Made by a program: the position numbers and the translations under genes
The notes under the pieces: model-generated
The model's database searches: none
Seen by the model: the letters and a program-made list of their open reading frames with translations, nothing else
What the model was told of the DNA's origin: nothing
Shown: positions 1-8,424 of the stretch, in pieces
Layout of the letters: every line of letters starts with the position of its first letter
Position numbering within the stretch: position 1 is the first letter of the stretch
Source: Candidatus Zixiibacteriota bacterium
GTDB taxonomy: Bacteria > Zixibacteria > MSB-5A5 > JAABVY01
Length of the DNA: 64,000 bases
Direction of reading: 5' to 3'
NCBI GenBank assembly: GCA_011056555.1
Contig: DSEQ01000007.1
Span: forward strand, 45,000 to 108,999

Positions 1-588
1 GGCCTCGGATGTCAGTGCACGCGGCGGATTCGGCGGCACACCTGCGGCCTGCGGATCGGTTTCCTCAACCTCCTCGGCCAGACCATCACCGCGGAGTACT
101 ACCAGCACCCTGTGCTCGCTTTCGGTTTTCAGGAAGAGCTTTATATTATCGGGCATCTCGATATTATCGAGTATCAGCTTGCAGGCCTTTTTATTTTCCT
201 CGTCGGAGATTCGTCCGGCACGGCGGTCGGCGACATTGCCATCATCATCAATAGTACAGAAATTCCCGCGCATAGCCAGGTCGCCCGGCTCCAGATCAAA
301 ATCCAGACCGAAAGCCGACAGCAGACCGCGACCAACATTATTCTCAACCGGATCATAACCAAAAAGCGACAGATGCGCAGGGCCGCTTCCGGGAGTGATT
401 CCGGGGGCGATCGGGTCGCACAAACCGAGTGTACCCTCCCTGGCAAGTCTATCCATATTGGGAGTGTGCGCTTCTGCCAGCGGCGTATCATGGCCGTCGG
501 CAGGAATATCCCCCAGACCGTCCATAATTAGATACAAAATTTTGGTGTCAGTTTTTTTCGCAAGGTCGCTGATAATATCCGTGCCCAT
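1..588 (-). CDS. apgM: 2,3-bisphosphoglycerate-independent phosphoglycerate mutase, archaeal type (partial, runs off the window)
   Basis: Reading the minus strand from the ATG at 586-588 gives an open frame of 196 codons with no stop before the window edge, so the 3' end is missing. The product begins MGTDIISDLAKKTDTKILYL, continues with IMDGLGD (the metal-binding Asp of the alkaline-phosphatase superfamily), then PLAEAHTPNMDRLA, and GSGPAHLSLFGYDP, which carries the loop expected to hold the catalytic nucleophile of ApgM-type mutases. These enzymes interconvert 2- and 3-phosphoglycerate in glycolysis and gluconeogenesis. A strong AAGGAG ribosome site lies about 8 nt upstream of the ATG, and a promoter-like pair sits at 624-652. 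It is divergent from the methyltransferase gene. Family assignment is from recalled motifs; confidence is high for the superfamily and good for ApgM. Confidence 0.88.
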   Translation of the reverse strand, partial: MGTDIISDLAKKTDTKILYLIMDGLGDIPADGHDTPLAEAHTPNMDRLAREGTLGLCDPIAPGITPGSGPAHLSLFGYDPVENNVGRGLLSAFGLDFDLEPGDLAMRGNFCTIDDDGNVADRRAGRISDEENKKACKLILDNIEMPDNIKLFLKTESEHRVLVVLRGDGLAEEVEETDPQAAGVPPNPPRALTSEA

Positions 589-623
589 ATATAAAACTCC
601 TTTTGATATTCGAGATTTTCGAT

Positions 624-652
624 ATACTATATTGCAAAGGTCTGTATGTCAA
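624..652 (-). promoter_or_regulatory. Candidate sigma70-type promoter for apgM
   Basis: On the minus strand a perfect TTGACA (647-652) is followed by TATAGT at 15 bp spacing (626-631) or TAGTAT at 17 bp (624-629). It lies about 40 bp upstream of the apgM start, in the divergent gap with the methyltransferase gene. Confidence 0.5.
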
Positions 653-721
653 TTTAAAAGAGTTTTGCGGGATGATGTTCCCGATAAATCGGGATCAGGA
701 CCTGACGGAACGGTGCAATTT

Positions 722-1540
722 ATGGCTGATAGTATGGTATTTGATCATGATGGGCTGGTGAAGCTGGCTGATGCGGTCAGCAAGGAGCGTGACAAGATCA
801 CGATCTCGACAGATCTCGGATTAACCGAGACCGAGATCGATTTGCGGGAATTGCGGATTGACCCGAAGATTATCCTGCCCATCTTGAAAAAAGAGAGGGG
901 CATCTTCAAGCTCGAGAACGGCAGACTAAGACATCTGGCGGTATTCGATGACGGCTATTATCAGCTTGTGGCAACCGGAGAAGCGCCGACAGTTGAGATT
1001 GACGGAATCCAGATGCATCGCACAAAAGAGGTCAAGCCATTCGAGGATGCCCGCCAGAAGGCCGAGACAGTGGTCAGGAAAGGGGATGTTGTCCTGGATT
1101 CATGCGGAGGTCTTGGATATACTGCGATCTGGGCGGTTCGAATGGGCGCGGCACATGTCGATTCTTGCGAGCCGAATGAGAATATACGCAATCTTCGAAA
1201 GGAGAATCCCTGGTCGCAGGAGCTGTATTCCGATAAAATCAGAATTCATGAGATGACCGCACAGGAGTTTATGCAGAATTGCTCTGACGATCGGTATGAC
1301 TGCATTATTCATGATCCGCCGCGGTTTTCGCTGGCGGGGGAGCTGTATTCATTCGAGTTCTATTCCAGATTAGCAGAAATCATAAAGCCCAAAGGCCGTC
1401 TTTTTCACTATACCGGAAACCCATATTCCAAGGGACGTCCCAGAAATTTCGTGGAGGGTGTGATCAAACGTCTGGCCGAGGCTGGATTTAAGACGCAGAG
1501 GATGGATCAGGTTTTGGGTGTGAGGGCGGTTAGGAGATAA
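722..1540 (+). CDS. SAM-dependent methyltransferase (COG2521-like)
   Basis: A 272-aa protein from the ATG at 722. The open frame extends back to 395, but that part overlaps the divergent apgM gene and its promoter, so it is not used. Motif I of a class I methyltransferase is clear: VVLDSCGGLGYTAI, then an acidic residue in the second strand (SCEPNENI), and a motif IV-like DCIIHDPPRFS. The C-terminal half has the usual GRLFHYTGNP and LGVRAVRR strands. The DxCGGLGYTAI form resembles a group of mostly archaeal predicted methyltransferases, also known in some bacteria; the substrate is unknown. The ribosome site before 722 is weak, and ATG 734 is an alternative start. The gene is followed within 50 bp by a REP-like element. 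Confidence 0.75.
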   Translation: MADSMVFDHDGLVKLADAVSKERDKITISTDLGLTETEIDLRELRIDPKIILPILKKERGIFKLENGRLRHLAVFDDGYYQLVATGEAPTVEIDGIQMHRTKEVKPFEDARQKAETVVRKGDVVLDSCGGLGYTAIWAVRMGAAHVDSCEPNENIRNLRKENPWSQELYSDKIRIHEMTAQEFMQNCSDDRYDCIIHDPPRFSLAGELYSFEFYSRLAEIIKPKGRLFHYTGNPYSKGRPRNFVEGVIKRLAEAGFKTQRMDQVLGVRAVRR

Positions 1541-1586
1541 GCTTCGGTATAAGGATAGCCTGAAGTAATTAAAAAAGATTATAAGT

Positions 1587-1671
1587 TGGGTGCCCGCCAC
1601 AAACCAGTTTTGTGGCGGATCTTTGTATTGAGTGAATCGCCGACAAACGAGTTTGTCGGCGGCACCCCGAT
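1587..1671. repeat. Two-hairpin REP-like element, left copy flanking the RAYT gene
   Basis: An outer stem GGTGCC/GGCACC encloses two perfect hairpins: CCGCCACAAA/TTTGTGGCGG and CGCCGACAAA/TTTGTCGGCG. It is nearly identical to, and in the same orientation as, the copy at 2292-2375. The two bracket the transposase gene, the arrangement expected of a REP family mobilised by its RAYT. Confidence 0.85.
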
Positions 1672-1751
1672 TACCGCTAAACACTGCAATATTGAATGAT
1701 ATATTTAAAATGATTGTGCAATGGGACCACAATTTCTAATTTAAAAGCACT

Positions 1752-2285
1752 ATGAGATTTGAACTTCCAAATCATATACATGAATTGACTTTTTCATGCT
1801 TCAAAAGGCTGAAATTACTTTCAGAGGAATTATTTTGTATATATCTTGCAGATGCTGTTAATTTAGCTAGGCAAAGAAATAATTTTGCACTTCTGGCGTA
1901 TGTTATAATGCCTAATCATGTTCATTTACTTATTTTGCCACAGAATGAAGAATATTCAATTGCTAAGATATTAAAGTCAGTTAAGCAGTCCTGTGCGAGA
2001 AGGGCATTAAGATATTTGCGAAATAATAATCCTGGTTTTCTGAAAAGGCTAATTACCGGACAGAAAAATCCAAAGTATAGATTCTGGATGGATGGGCCGG
2101 GTTATGACAGAAATATCATTACTATCAAGGCATTGAGATATTCAATTGATTATATACACAATAATCCTGTTAGGGCAAATTTGGTAGATTCTCCGGCCCT
2201 GTGGAAGTGGTCAAGCTTTAAAGCTTGGTATTATGGAAAAGAGCATCCAATCAAGATTGATATGGAGAAAGTTCCAATAGTATAG
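1752..2285 (+). CDS. REP-associated tyrosine transposase (RAYT, Y1_Tnp/IS200-like HUH family)
   Basis: A 177-aa protein with the HUH motif in MPNHVHLLI (His56 and His58) and the family's C-terminal motif YIHNNPVRANLV, where Tyr134 (or the nearby Tyr130) is the likely catalytic tyrosine. RAYTs are single-strand DNA endonucleases related to IS200/IS605 TnpA; they recognise REP hairpins and usually occur as one domesticated copy. The gene lies between two direct copies of an 85-bp two-hairpin element (1587-1671 and 2292-2375), which are its probable substrates. It is visibly richer in A and T than the flanking genes, suggesting separate ancestry. The ATG at 1752 has no strong ribosome site. The frame is complete, so the enzyme may be active. 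Confidence 0.9.
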   Translation: MRFELPNHIHELTFSCFKRLKLLSEELFCIYLADAVNLARQRNNFALLAYVIMPNHVHLLILPQNEEYSIAKILKSVKQSCARRALRYLRNNNPGFLKRLITGQKNPKYRFWMDGPGYDRNIITIKALRYSIDYIHNNPVRANLVDSPALWKWSSFKAWYYGKEHPIKIDMEKVPIV

Positions 2286-2291
2286 AATTCT

Positions 2292-2375
2292 TGGGTGCCC
2301 GCCACAAACTGGTTTTGTGGCGGATTATTGAATAGAAAGATCGCCGACAAACGAGTTTGTCGGCGGCACCCCGAT
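2292..2375. repeat. Two-hairpin REP-like element, right copy flanking the RAYT gene
   Basis: Same design and orientation as 1587-1671: outer GGTGCC/GGCACC stem, a CCGCCACAAA hairpin and a CGCCGACAAA hairpin. The copies differ at one position in the first loop region and in the linker between the hairpins. Confidence 0.85.
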
Positions 2376-2492
2376 AATTGGTTTGTATCGGAGACCTGCA
2401 CTTCGCTTTCCCGGAATGACGGATTTTCAAGTCTTCCGGCTAATTCCCAGGCAAATAAATTCCGGAACCAAACGGCCGATCAGAGATTATAC

Positions 2493-2520
2493 TTGACTAA
2501 ATGCCTTGATGAAATATAAT
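2493..2520 (+). promoter_or_regulatory. Sigma70-type promoter of tRNA-His (and probably hisS)
   Basis: TTGACT (2493-2498), a 16-bp spacer, then a perfect TATAAT (2515-2520), 11 bp before the mature tRNA 5' end. The tRNA-Phe and 23S rRNA promoters in this window also carry TTGACT as the -35 box, which supports all three. Confidence 0.8.
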
Positions 2521-2531
2521 TAAACCTTTGT

Positions 2532-2608
2532 GCTGGAGTAGCTCAGTTGGCTAGAGCACCTGACTGTGGATCAGGGGGTCGGCGGTTCGAGCCCGCCCTC
2601 CAGTACCA
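2532..2608 (+). tRNA. tRNA-His (anticodon GTG), unusual acceptor end
   Basis: The cloverleaf is complete. Acceptor strands are GCTGGAG (2532-2538) and CTCCAGT (2598-2604). The D stem is GCTC/GAGC. The anticodon stem CCTGA/TCAGG holds GTG at 2566-2568. The T arm is GGCGG-TTCGAGC-CCGCC. Position 73 is A (2605), and CCA is encoded at 2606-2608. Nearly all bacterial tRNA-His carry an extra G-1 pairing with C73. Here the base before position 1 is T and the discriminator is A, so the standard identity pair is absent and position 1:72 is a G-U wobble. The gene ends 15 bp before hisS, probably as one transcript from the promoter at 2493-2520. Confidence 0.93.
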
Positions 2609-2623
2609 TTTTTATATTTTATT

Positions 2624-4066
2624 ATGGGCAAGAACAAGAAAAAATCCAAAAAGGTTAAGCCGCAGATTCTCAAGGGCTTTAAGGATTATTCCGCCGAGGA
2701 CGAATTCGTCCGCAGAGAACTAATCTCAAAAGTACAAGAAGTTTTTGAGCGTTATGGTTACCAGCCGCTTCAAACTCCAGCTTTGGAATATATCGAGACC
2801 CTGCTGGGGGCTGATTACGGCGAGGAGGGCTCCTCCCAGATATTTAATTTTATCGGCCCGGAGGAGACCGCCATGGGCCTTCGCTTCGACCTGACCGCAC
2901 CATTGGCCCGTTACGTCGCCTCCCAGCCGCATCTGCCGATGCCATTCAGGCGCTACCAGGCGGCGCCGGTCTGGAGGACAGATAAGCCCGATCCGGGACG
3001 ATTCCGTGAATTCATGCAGTTTGACATCGATATAGTCGGTACGACCCTTCCCGCATCGGACGCCGAAATCATAATTATCATGATCGAGACTATGAAGGCG
3101 CTGGATATTAAAAATTTCACGGTACGCTATTCAAATCGACGGATTCTCAACGGCCTGGCGGAATATGTCGGGCTGGATGAAAATGAGGCTACGGGCATGT
3201 TTCGTGTCCTGGATAAGCTGGATAAGCAGGGGCGGGAAGCGGTTACCGCGGAGCTTGGACCGGGGCGGGTGGACAAATCCGGCGATGAAATTCCGGGACT
3301 GAATCTGAAGCCGGAGCAGATTTCTCGTATAGAACATTTTCTCGACATACCCAGAGAGGATTTTGAGGGGACATTCGAAAAATGTATGCAGATTCTGGGT
3401 GAATACGAGATCGCGAAACGCGGCCTGGATGAACTGAAGGAGATACATGAATATCTGATGGCCTCGTCAGTCGGAATGGAATATTGCGTCTTTGACACAA
3501 CAGTTGTCCGCGGTCTGGGATACTATACCGGGCCGATTTTCGAGACTATACTGACAGACCTGCCGGAATTCGGGTCAGTGTTCGCGGGGGGGCGTTACGA
3601 TAATCTGGTGGGAAGGTTTTCGGGGCAGGAAGCTCCCGGAACCGGCGCCTCGATCGGGGTGGATCGGCTTCTGGCAGCTTTGAAGAAGCTCGATTTGATT
3701 GAAGCTCAGAAGACCTCGACTGATGTGCTTGTCGCCACTATGGACAGGGAACGTATGAGCGACTATTTCAAGATAGCCTCCGAGCTTCGTGAGCAGGGCT
3801 GGAATGTTGAGGTTTTCCTTGGAAATAATCGCCGGATCCCCAAGCAGCTCCAATACGCCGACCGTCTGGATATTCCGGTGGCGGTGATATGCGGCTCAAA
3901 CGAATTTAATAACGATGAGGTAACGATAAAAGACCTGGCCCGCGGCCGGGAGATGTCTGAGGATGTCGAGGATCGCGAGGAGTGGCTGAAGGCCGAGGGC
4001 ATTCAGGTTACCGTGCCGAGGGGGAAGATGATTTCGACAATTAGAAAAATGCTGGAATCAAAGTAG
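2624..4066 (+). CDS. hisS: Histidyl-tRNA synthetase, divergent (alphaproteobacterial-like) type
   Basis: This class II synthetase (480 aa) charges tRNA-His. The core is recognisable: GLRFDLTAPLARYVA, motif 2 in RYQAAPVW...GRFREFMQFDIDIVG, the histidine-binding RGLGYYTGPIFE, motif 3 in GASIGVDRLLAAL, and a C-terminal anticodon-binding domain (about 385-480). Two features differ from ordinary bacterial HisRS: the motif 2 segment reads FREFMQFDID rather than the usual YRQFHQ, and an insertion includes LDKLDKQG and GPGRVDKSGDE. As recalled, both resemble the divergent HisRS of alphaproteobacteria that use tRNA-His without G-1:C73. The adjacent tRNA-His lacks that pair. The N-terminus has a Lys-rich extension, and no clear ribosome site precedes the ATG. 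The stop overlaps the next gene's start by one base. Confidence 0.93.
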   Translation: MGKNKKKSKKVKPQILKGFKDYSAEDEFVRRELISKVQEVFERYGYQPLQTPALEYIETLLGADYGEEGSSQIFNFIGPEETAMGLRFDLTAPLARYVASQPHLPMPFRRYQAAPVWRTDKPDPGRFREFMQFDIDIVGTTLPASDAEIIIIMIETMKALDIKNFTVRYSNRRILNGLAEYVGLDENEATGMFRVLDKLDKQGREAVTAELGPGRVDKSGDEIPGLNLKPEQISRIEHFLDIPREDFEGTFEKCMQILGEYEIAKRGLDELKEIHEYLMASSVGMEYCVFDTTVVRGLGYYTGPIFETILTDLPEFGSVFAGGRYDNLVGRFSGQEAPGTGASIGVDRLLAALKKLDLIEAQKTSTDVLVATMDRERMSDYFKIASELREQGWNVEVFLGNNRRIPKQLQYADRLDIPVAVICGSNEFNNDEVTIKDLARGREMSEDVEDREEWLKAEGIQVTVPRGKMISTIRKMLESK

Positions 4067-4914
4067 TGCCTGCCATGAAACTCGGGAAATTTCAGATTGA
4101 TGTCATAGTCGAGAATACTGCTTATGTTGACGGCGGCATGATGTTCGGGGTTGTGCCCAAAAAATTGTGGTCGAAGGATGTTCAAGTAAATGAACAGAAC
4201 CTTGTCCCGATGGATCTTAATGTTTTCGTGATTCGTACAGGCGAGATGATATTGCTGGTTGACACCGGCCTGGGGGAGATGCTTTCAGAGCGGCAGCAGA
4301 AAATATACGGCACCGCACCCGAATCCAGGCTTGAGTCCGGACTTGCCGAATTGGGCATAAAGCCGGATGAGGTCGATTATGTGATCCATACACATCTGCA
4401 TCTCGACCATGTCGGCGGCGCTGTCAAGGATGATGGTGACGGCAATCCGGTACCGCGTTTTTCGAGGGCGCAGCATATCTTGCAGAAGCTGGAATGGGAG
4501 GCGGCCAATGATCCCGACGAGCGCTCCGAAGCGGCCTATGATAAATCCAAGTTTATGCCCCTGTATGACGCTGGGCTTCTGAAAATAATCGAGGGCAATG
4601 TGGAACTGATTCCGGGAATCAAGCTGGTCCTGACGGGCGGGCATACCATGGGACATCAGGGAGTCATAGTCGAATCGGAAGGGGAGAGGCTGTTTCTGTT
4701 TGCTGATATTGTGCCGTTCCAGTCGCATATCCGGCCCGCCTATGTAGCCTCGGCCGACCTCTTTCCTCTGGAAACAATCAAAATCAAAAAGGAACTTTTG
4801 CCGGATATTGCCCAGCATGGATGGTATCTGGGCTTCGATCACGAAATCGATATAAAAGTCTGCAGAATAATCGATACCGGGATGAAGCTGGTGGCTGAAA
4901 AAGTTGAAGTTTGA
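4066..4914 (+). CDS. Metallo-beta-lactamase-fold hydrolase
   Basis: An MBL-fold protein of 282 aa with the metal-binding motif [11 protein letters not shown], preceded by LLVDTGLGE and followed by the later metal-binding segments GGHTMGHQG and GFDHEID. The fold covers lactonases, glyoxalase II-like thioesterases and other hydrolases; the substrate cannot be told here. The frame opens with GTG at 4066, sharing one base with the hisS stop, but ATG at 4075 ([10 protein letters not shown]) is an equally good start. It is the middle gene of a hisS - MBL - carboxyltransferase run with very short gaps, so co-transcription is likely. No signal peptide is seen, so it is probably cytoplasmic. Confidence 0.85.
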   Translation: MPAMKLGKFQIDVIVENTAYVDGGMMFGVVPKKLWSKDVQVNEQNLVPMDLNVFVIRTGEMILLVDTGLGEMLSERQQKIYGTAPESRLESGLAELGIKPDEVDYVIHTHLHLDHVGGAVKDDGDGNPVPRFSRAQHILQKLEWEAANDPDERSEAAYDKSKFMPLYDAGLLKIIEGNVELIPGIKLVLTGGHTMGHQGVIVESEGERLFLFADIVPFQSHIRPAYVASADLFPLETIKIKKELLPDIAQHGWYLGFDHEIDIKVCRIIDTGMKLVAEKVEV

Positions 4915-4943
4915 AAAATAGTCTTAATCAGGACGGGTGTATT

Positions 4944-6494
4944 ATGTCCATAGATAAAAAATTGGAACAGTTGAAAAAATTGCAGGATGACGCCAGGCTT
5001 GGCGGAGGAGAAAAGCGAATAGAGGCCCAGCACCAGAAGGGTAAGCTGACCGCACGGGAACGCCTGGATCTTCTGCTGGATAAAGGGTCATTCGAGGAAT
5101 TCGATATGTTTGTGCGGCATCGATCATCCGACTTTGGCCTCGATAAGCAAAAATATTTTACCGATGGCGTTGTGACCGGATGCGGCACTATCGACGACCG
5201 CAAGGTCTTTGTCTTCTCGCAGGACTTTACAATCTTCGGAGGATCATTATCGAAAGCCCACGCGGAAAAAATCTGCAAGATTATGGATATGGCCATGAAG
5301 GTCGGCGCACCTGTCATCGGCCTGAATGACTCCGGGGGAGCTCGTATACAGGAAGGTGTGATTTCTCTTGGCGGTTATGCGGATATTTTCCTGCGCAATA
5401 CTCTGGCCTCAGGAGTGGTGCCTCAAATTTCGGTTGTGCTGGGGCCGTGCGCGGGCGGCGCGGTTTATTCTCCGGCTATCACAGACTTTGTTCTGATGGT
5501 CAAGGGAACCTCATATATGTTTGTCACAGGTCCAAATGTCGTTAAGACCGTGACGCATGAAGAAATCACTCATGATGAGCTGGGCGGTGCGATGGTACAT
5601 GCGTCTAAATCCGGGGTGGCTCATTTAGTCGGTAACAATGAGGCTGAGACGCTTCTGATGACCCGCAAATTGATGTCCTTTATCCCGCAGAATAATCTTG
5701 ATGAAGTGCCGATGATCGAAAGCAATGATCCTGATGACCGTATGGATGAGGAATTGAACTATATCGTGCCTGACAATCCAAATAAGCCGTATGATATCAA
5801 AGACGTAATCACGCGCATTGTTGACAACGGTGACTTTTTTGAGATTATGCCGGAATATGCCATGAACATTGTCGTCGGTTTCGCCCGCCTGGGCGGACGG
5901 TCGATCGGAATTATTGCCAATCAGCCTGCTTATCTCGCAGGTGTGCTGGATATAAATTCGTCAGATAAGGCGGGACGTTTCATCCGTTTCTGTGATGCCT
6001 TCAATATACCCATCCTGACTTTTGAGGATGTGCCCGGTTTTTTGCCGGGTACCGATCAGGAATTCAACGGGATTATCCGTCATGGCGCCAAGCTTCTCTA
6101 TGCCTACTGTGAGGCGACGGTCCCCAAGATCACCGTGATCACCCGCAAGGCATACGGCGGGGCGTATGATGTTATGAACTCCAAGCATGTGCGCGGAGAC
6201 ATGAATTATGCCTGGCCGACTGCCGAGATTGCTGTCATGGGACCCAAGGGGGCGGTCGAGATTATTTTCAAAAAGGAGATTGCCGCATCCGATAACCCAG
6301 AGGCCGCCACCGACAAGAAGGTCGAGGAGTTCCGTGAGAAATTTGCCAATCCGTATATCGCCGCCGAGCGCGGTTATCTCGATGACGTGATCGAACCCAG
6401 GACTACCCGTCCTCGTTTGATTCGCGCCTTCGACATGCTCTCCACCAAACGCGACCAAAATCCGCCCAAGAAGCATGGGAATATACCGTTGTAG
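4944..6494 (+). CDS. pccB: Acyl-CoA carboxylase, carboxyltransferase (beta) subunit, propionyl-CoA carboxylase type
   Basis: A 516-aa carboxyltransferase. It transfers CO2 from biotin to an acyl-CoA (propionyl-CoA to methylmalonyl-CoA) or acts in reverse as part of a decarboxylase. Family marks are [20 protein letters not shown] near the N-terminus, the two crotonase-like halves, the oxyanion-hole glycines in [16 protein letters not shown], and [11 protein letters not shown] in the C-terminal half. The ATG at 4944 ([10 protein letters not shown]) has an AGGA ribosome site; the open frame runs back to a TTG at 4911 overlapping the previous stop, which is less likely. No biotin carrier, biotin carboxylase or decarboxylase membrane subunit lies nearby, so PccB and MmdA roles cannot be separated. 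A methylmalonyl-CoA mutase subunit at 11242-11661 points to a propionate/methylmalonyl-CoA pathway. Confidence 0.9.
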   Translation: MSIDKKLEQLKKLQDDARLGGGEKRIEAQHQKGKLTARERLDLLLDKGSFEEFDMFVRHRSSDFGLDKQKYFTDGVVTGCGTIDDRKVFVFSQDFTIFGGSLSKAHAEKICKIMDMAMKVGAPVIGLNDSGGARIQEGVISLGGYADIFLRNTLASGVVPQISVVLGPCAGGAVYSPAITDFVLMVKGTSYMFVTGPNVVKTVTHEEITHDELGGAMVHASKSGVAHLVGNNEAETLLMTRKLMSFIPQNNLDEVPMIESNDPDDRMDEELNYIVPDNPNKPYDIKDVITRIVDNGDFFEIMPEYAMNIVVGFARLGGRSIGIIANQPAYLAGVLDINSSDKAGRFIRFCDAFNIPILTFEDVPGFLPGTDQEFNGIIRHGAKLLYAYCEATVPKITVITRKAYGGAYDVMNSKHVRGDMNYAWPTAEIAVMGPKGAVEIIFKKEIAASDNPEAATDKKVEEFREKFANPYIAAERGYLDDVIEPRTTRPRLIRAFDMLSTKRDQNPPKKHGNIPL

Positions 6495-6523
6495 AATAGA
6501 TATGTTTTGAAAGGGGATGTAAA

Positions 6524-7153
6524 ATGAAAATACCAGTAGAGGTTAGAGATACAGTTGATGTCTCGATTAGCAATCCCGTAATAAACACATCACAAAATGG
6601 CATTCCGGATTATATAGTAGTCATAATCCAGATAATTGCTGTAATAGCCCCATTTATTGTTGCCTGGTATGCATATCACCTAGGTGCAAAAAAAGAGAGA
6701 AGGCAAAGAGAATTAAAAAAATGGAGGCTTTTAGATGTTATTATATCTGATCTTTCCCTGAGAAGAAAACACCTGGAAAGGTTGAATGAAAAAATAAAAG
6801 AAAAGGAATATAAGCCTGTTGGATTGAGAATAATTGAGAAGAGCATATTGTCTGAATTTTATCAATTGATTGTATCTTCGCCTGGTTTCAGAAAAATCTA
6901 TGAAAGCATAGAATATGTTTATTCTTCTTTAGAACAATTAAATGGATATATTCTTCAGTTAGCACAGGTCAAAGCAAAAGGTATTCAGGTTACTGATAAC
7001 ATGATTGAATTTCGTCAATATAGTTTTCATTTGGAAGACACAAATAACAGATTTGAAAACCTGAAAAGCCAATTAGAATCATTGGCTCAGACGCATGATC
7101 TCACGAAATTCGAAGGAATAGATGTAGAGCTTGAAGAAAAAATGCAGGAATAG
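6524..7153 (+). CDS. Hypothetical single-span membrane protein with coiled-coil-like tail
   Basis: A 209-aa product not recognised as a known family. After a short N-terminal segment there is one clear membrane span (about residues 27-48, IVVIIQIIAVIAPFIVAWYA), then a strongly basic stretch (KKERRQRELKKWR) that should stay in the cytoplasm, and a helical, charged C-terminal region. The ATG at 6524 has a good AAGGGG ribosome site. The gene is more AT-rich than its neighbours and is followed by two different repeat elements, as is common for a recent insertion. The protein at 52905-53561 has the same layout (N-terminal span, basic segment, helical tail), but sequence similarity is not evident by eye. 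Confidence 0.65.
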   Translation: MKIPVEVRDTVDVSISNPVINTSQNGIPDYIVVIIQIIAVIAPFIVAWYAYHLGAKKERRQRELKKWRLLDVIISDLSLRRKHLERLNEKIKEKEYKPVGLRIIEKSILSEFYQLIVSSPGFRKIYESIEYVYSSLEQLNGYILQLAQVKAKGIQVTDNMIEFRQYSFHLEDTNNRFENLKSQLESLAQTHDLTKFEGIDVELEEKMQE

Positions 7154-7163
7154 CATGTTGATT

Positions 7164-7232
7164 GGGTGAGCCAATCTTTAGATTGGGATTTTCGAAGTCA
7201 GCGTCCCTCCCAAGCTGAAGCGTGGAGCACCC
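7164..7232. repeat. Two-hairpin repeat with GGGTG/CACCC ends (copy 1)
   Basis: The ends read GGGTG and GCACCC. Inside are a CCAATC-TTTA-GATTGG hairpin and a second imperfect one around CCCAAGCTGAAGCGTGG. A sister copy is at 8425-8487. The outer stem and two inner hairpins repeat the plan of the RAYT-flanking elements, with different inner sequences. Confidence 0.7.
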
Positions 7233-7269
7233 TTACAAAGTTCTTTATGCAAAAAAACCTCTAACATCC

Positions 7270-7346
7270 TGTCATTCTGAGCGAAGCGAAGAATCTCTAT
7301 GAATCGAGAAAGATTCTTCGGTCGCTACGCTCCCTTAAAATGACAT
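7270..7346. repeat. Long inverted repeat, GTCATTCTGAGCG family
   Basis: The left arm (GTCATTCTGAGCGAAGCGAA, then GAATCTC) is partly complementary to the right arm (GATTCTTCGGTCGCTACGC, then AATGACA). This kind of dispersed hairpin is seen between genes in many bacteria. Related copies lie at 9003-9159. Confidence 0.7.
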
Positions 7347-7426
7347 TTCCAATCACCCTCAAAATATTACTTGCTTAGGTGCCCGATAAATACCATCTTA
7401 TGCTTTCAATGTGGGAGGTAACTATA

Positions 7427-8401
7427 ATGACTAAACAGACGTTTGCGATTAATATATTGACAATAGCCCTATTTGTCTTCCCAATGCTCCTCCATGCCGA
7501 GAAACCTTTCAAAATTGTCTATGCGGATGTGGAAACAGCAAAGGAGATCCTTATTACAAGAGATGAGTTCATCAATGCCATGTCACCAATCGATCGAAGT
7601 ATCAGGATGAAGACAACTGAGACTGTTTCGGTCGATTCATTTGTGAACTTTCTGGGACAGAATGCGCTTGAATGGAATGATGCTGAGATAGAAATTCTGA
7701 AGACAGCGATGGACTCAATTCTTCCGGTGTTACAGGAGATCAAACTTGATTTTCCGGACACTGTATATTTTGCTAAAACGACTGGTGAGGAAGAGGGCGG
7801 AGGTGTCTATACCCGCCAAAATGCAATTATATTTCCGGGTGTATCGGAGGAAGTGCAAAATGCGGATCTGATACATTTGATTTATCATGAACTCTTTCAC
7901 ATCCTGACACGCAACAATCCGGAATATCAGGACGATCTTTATCAGATAATAGAATTTTATCCCTGCAATGAAATTGAATTTCCCGATACTCTCAAGAACA
8001 GGCGCATCACAAATCCAGATGCCCCTCACAATAATTATTATATCGAAGTTGAGGTAGAGGGCGAGGAAATTCCGGTTGTTCCGATTGTGGTGTCATCGGT
8101 CAGGATGCATCAAGTTACCGAGGAAACAAACCTGATACAGAGTTTGAGTTTCGGATTGATGGCCTTAGAAAACCATGATGGCATGTATGTTCCGAAGATG
8201 AAGGACGGCCTGCCTGTGCTGTATTATTACACCAATGTACCGTCGTTTATGGAAAAAGTGGGTCATAACACAGAGTATGTTCTCCATCCGGAGGAAATAT
8301 TGGCAGAGAATTTTGTATTGATATTTTCGGGGGATCATGATATCCCCGATCCGGAAATTCCTCAAAAGATGAGAGAAATTTTGTTTGGCGAAAGAAATTG
8401 A
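7427..8401 (+). CDS. Secreted putative zinc metallopeptidase (HExxH)
   Basis: A 324-aa protein. The ATG at 7427 has a GGGAGG ribosome site and opens a typical signal peptide (MTKQTFAINILTIALF, cleavage likely after LLHA), so it acts in the periplasm or outside. His154-Glu155-Leu-Phe-His158 in IYHELFHIL is a zinc-binding HExxH. The C-terminal HPEEILAENFVLIF offers a glutamate of the kind that supplies the third ligand in gluzincins. No known peptidase family is recognised beyond this, so the activity is inferred from the motif alone. The frame extends back to 7379, but the ribosome site and signal peptide favour 7427. It sits between repeat elements with no close operon partner. Confidence 0.75.
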   Translation: MTKQTFAINILTIALFVFPMLLHAEKPFKIVYADVETAKEILITRDEFINAMSPIDRSIRMKTTETVSVDSFVNFLGQNALEWNDAEIEILKTAMDSILPVLQEIKLDFPDTVYFAKTTGEEEGGGVYTRQNAIIFPGVSEEVQNADLIHLIYHELFHILTRNNPEYQDDLYQIIEFYPCNEIEFPDTLKNRRITNPDAPHNNYYIEVEVEGEEIPVVPIVVSSVRMHQVTEETNLIQSLSFGLMALENHDGMYVPKMKDGLPVLYYYTNVPSFMEKVGHNTEYVLHPEEILAENFVLIFSGDHDIPDPEIPQKMREILFGERN

Positions 8402-8424
8402 GCCTTGCACATATATCAGGTTAA

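Noticed and set aside
395..721. N-terminal extension of the methyltransferase frame
   Set aside because: It overlaps the divergent apgM gene and its promoter, and the family domain starts after 722.
2295..2519. 74-aa plus-strand frame after the RAYT gene
   Set aside because: It reads through the right-hand REP element and into the tRNA-His promoter; no coding signal.
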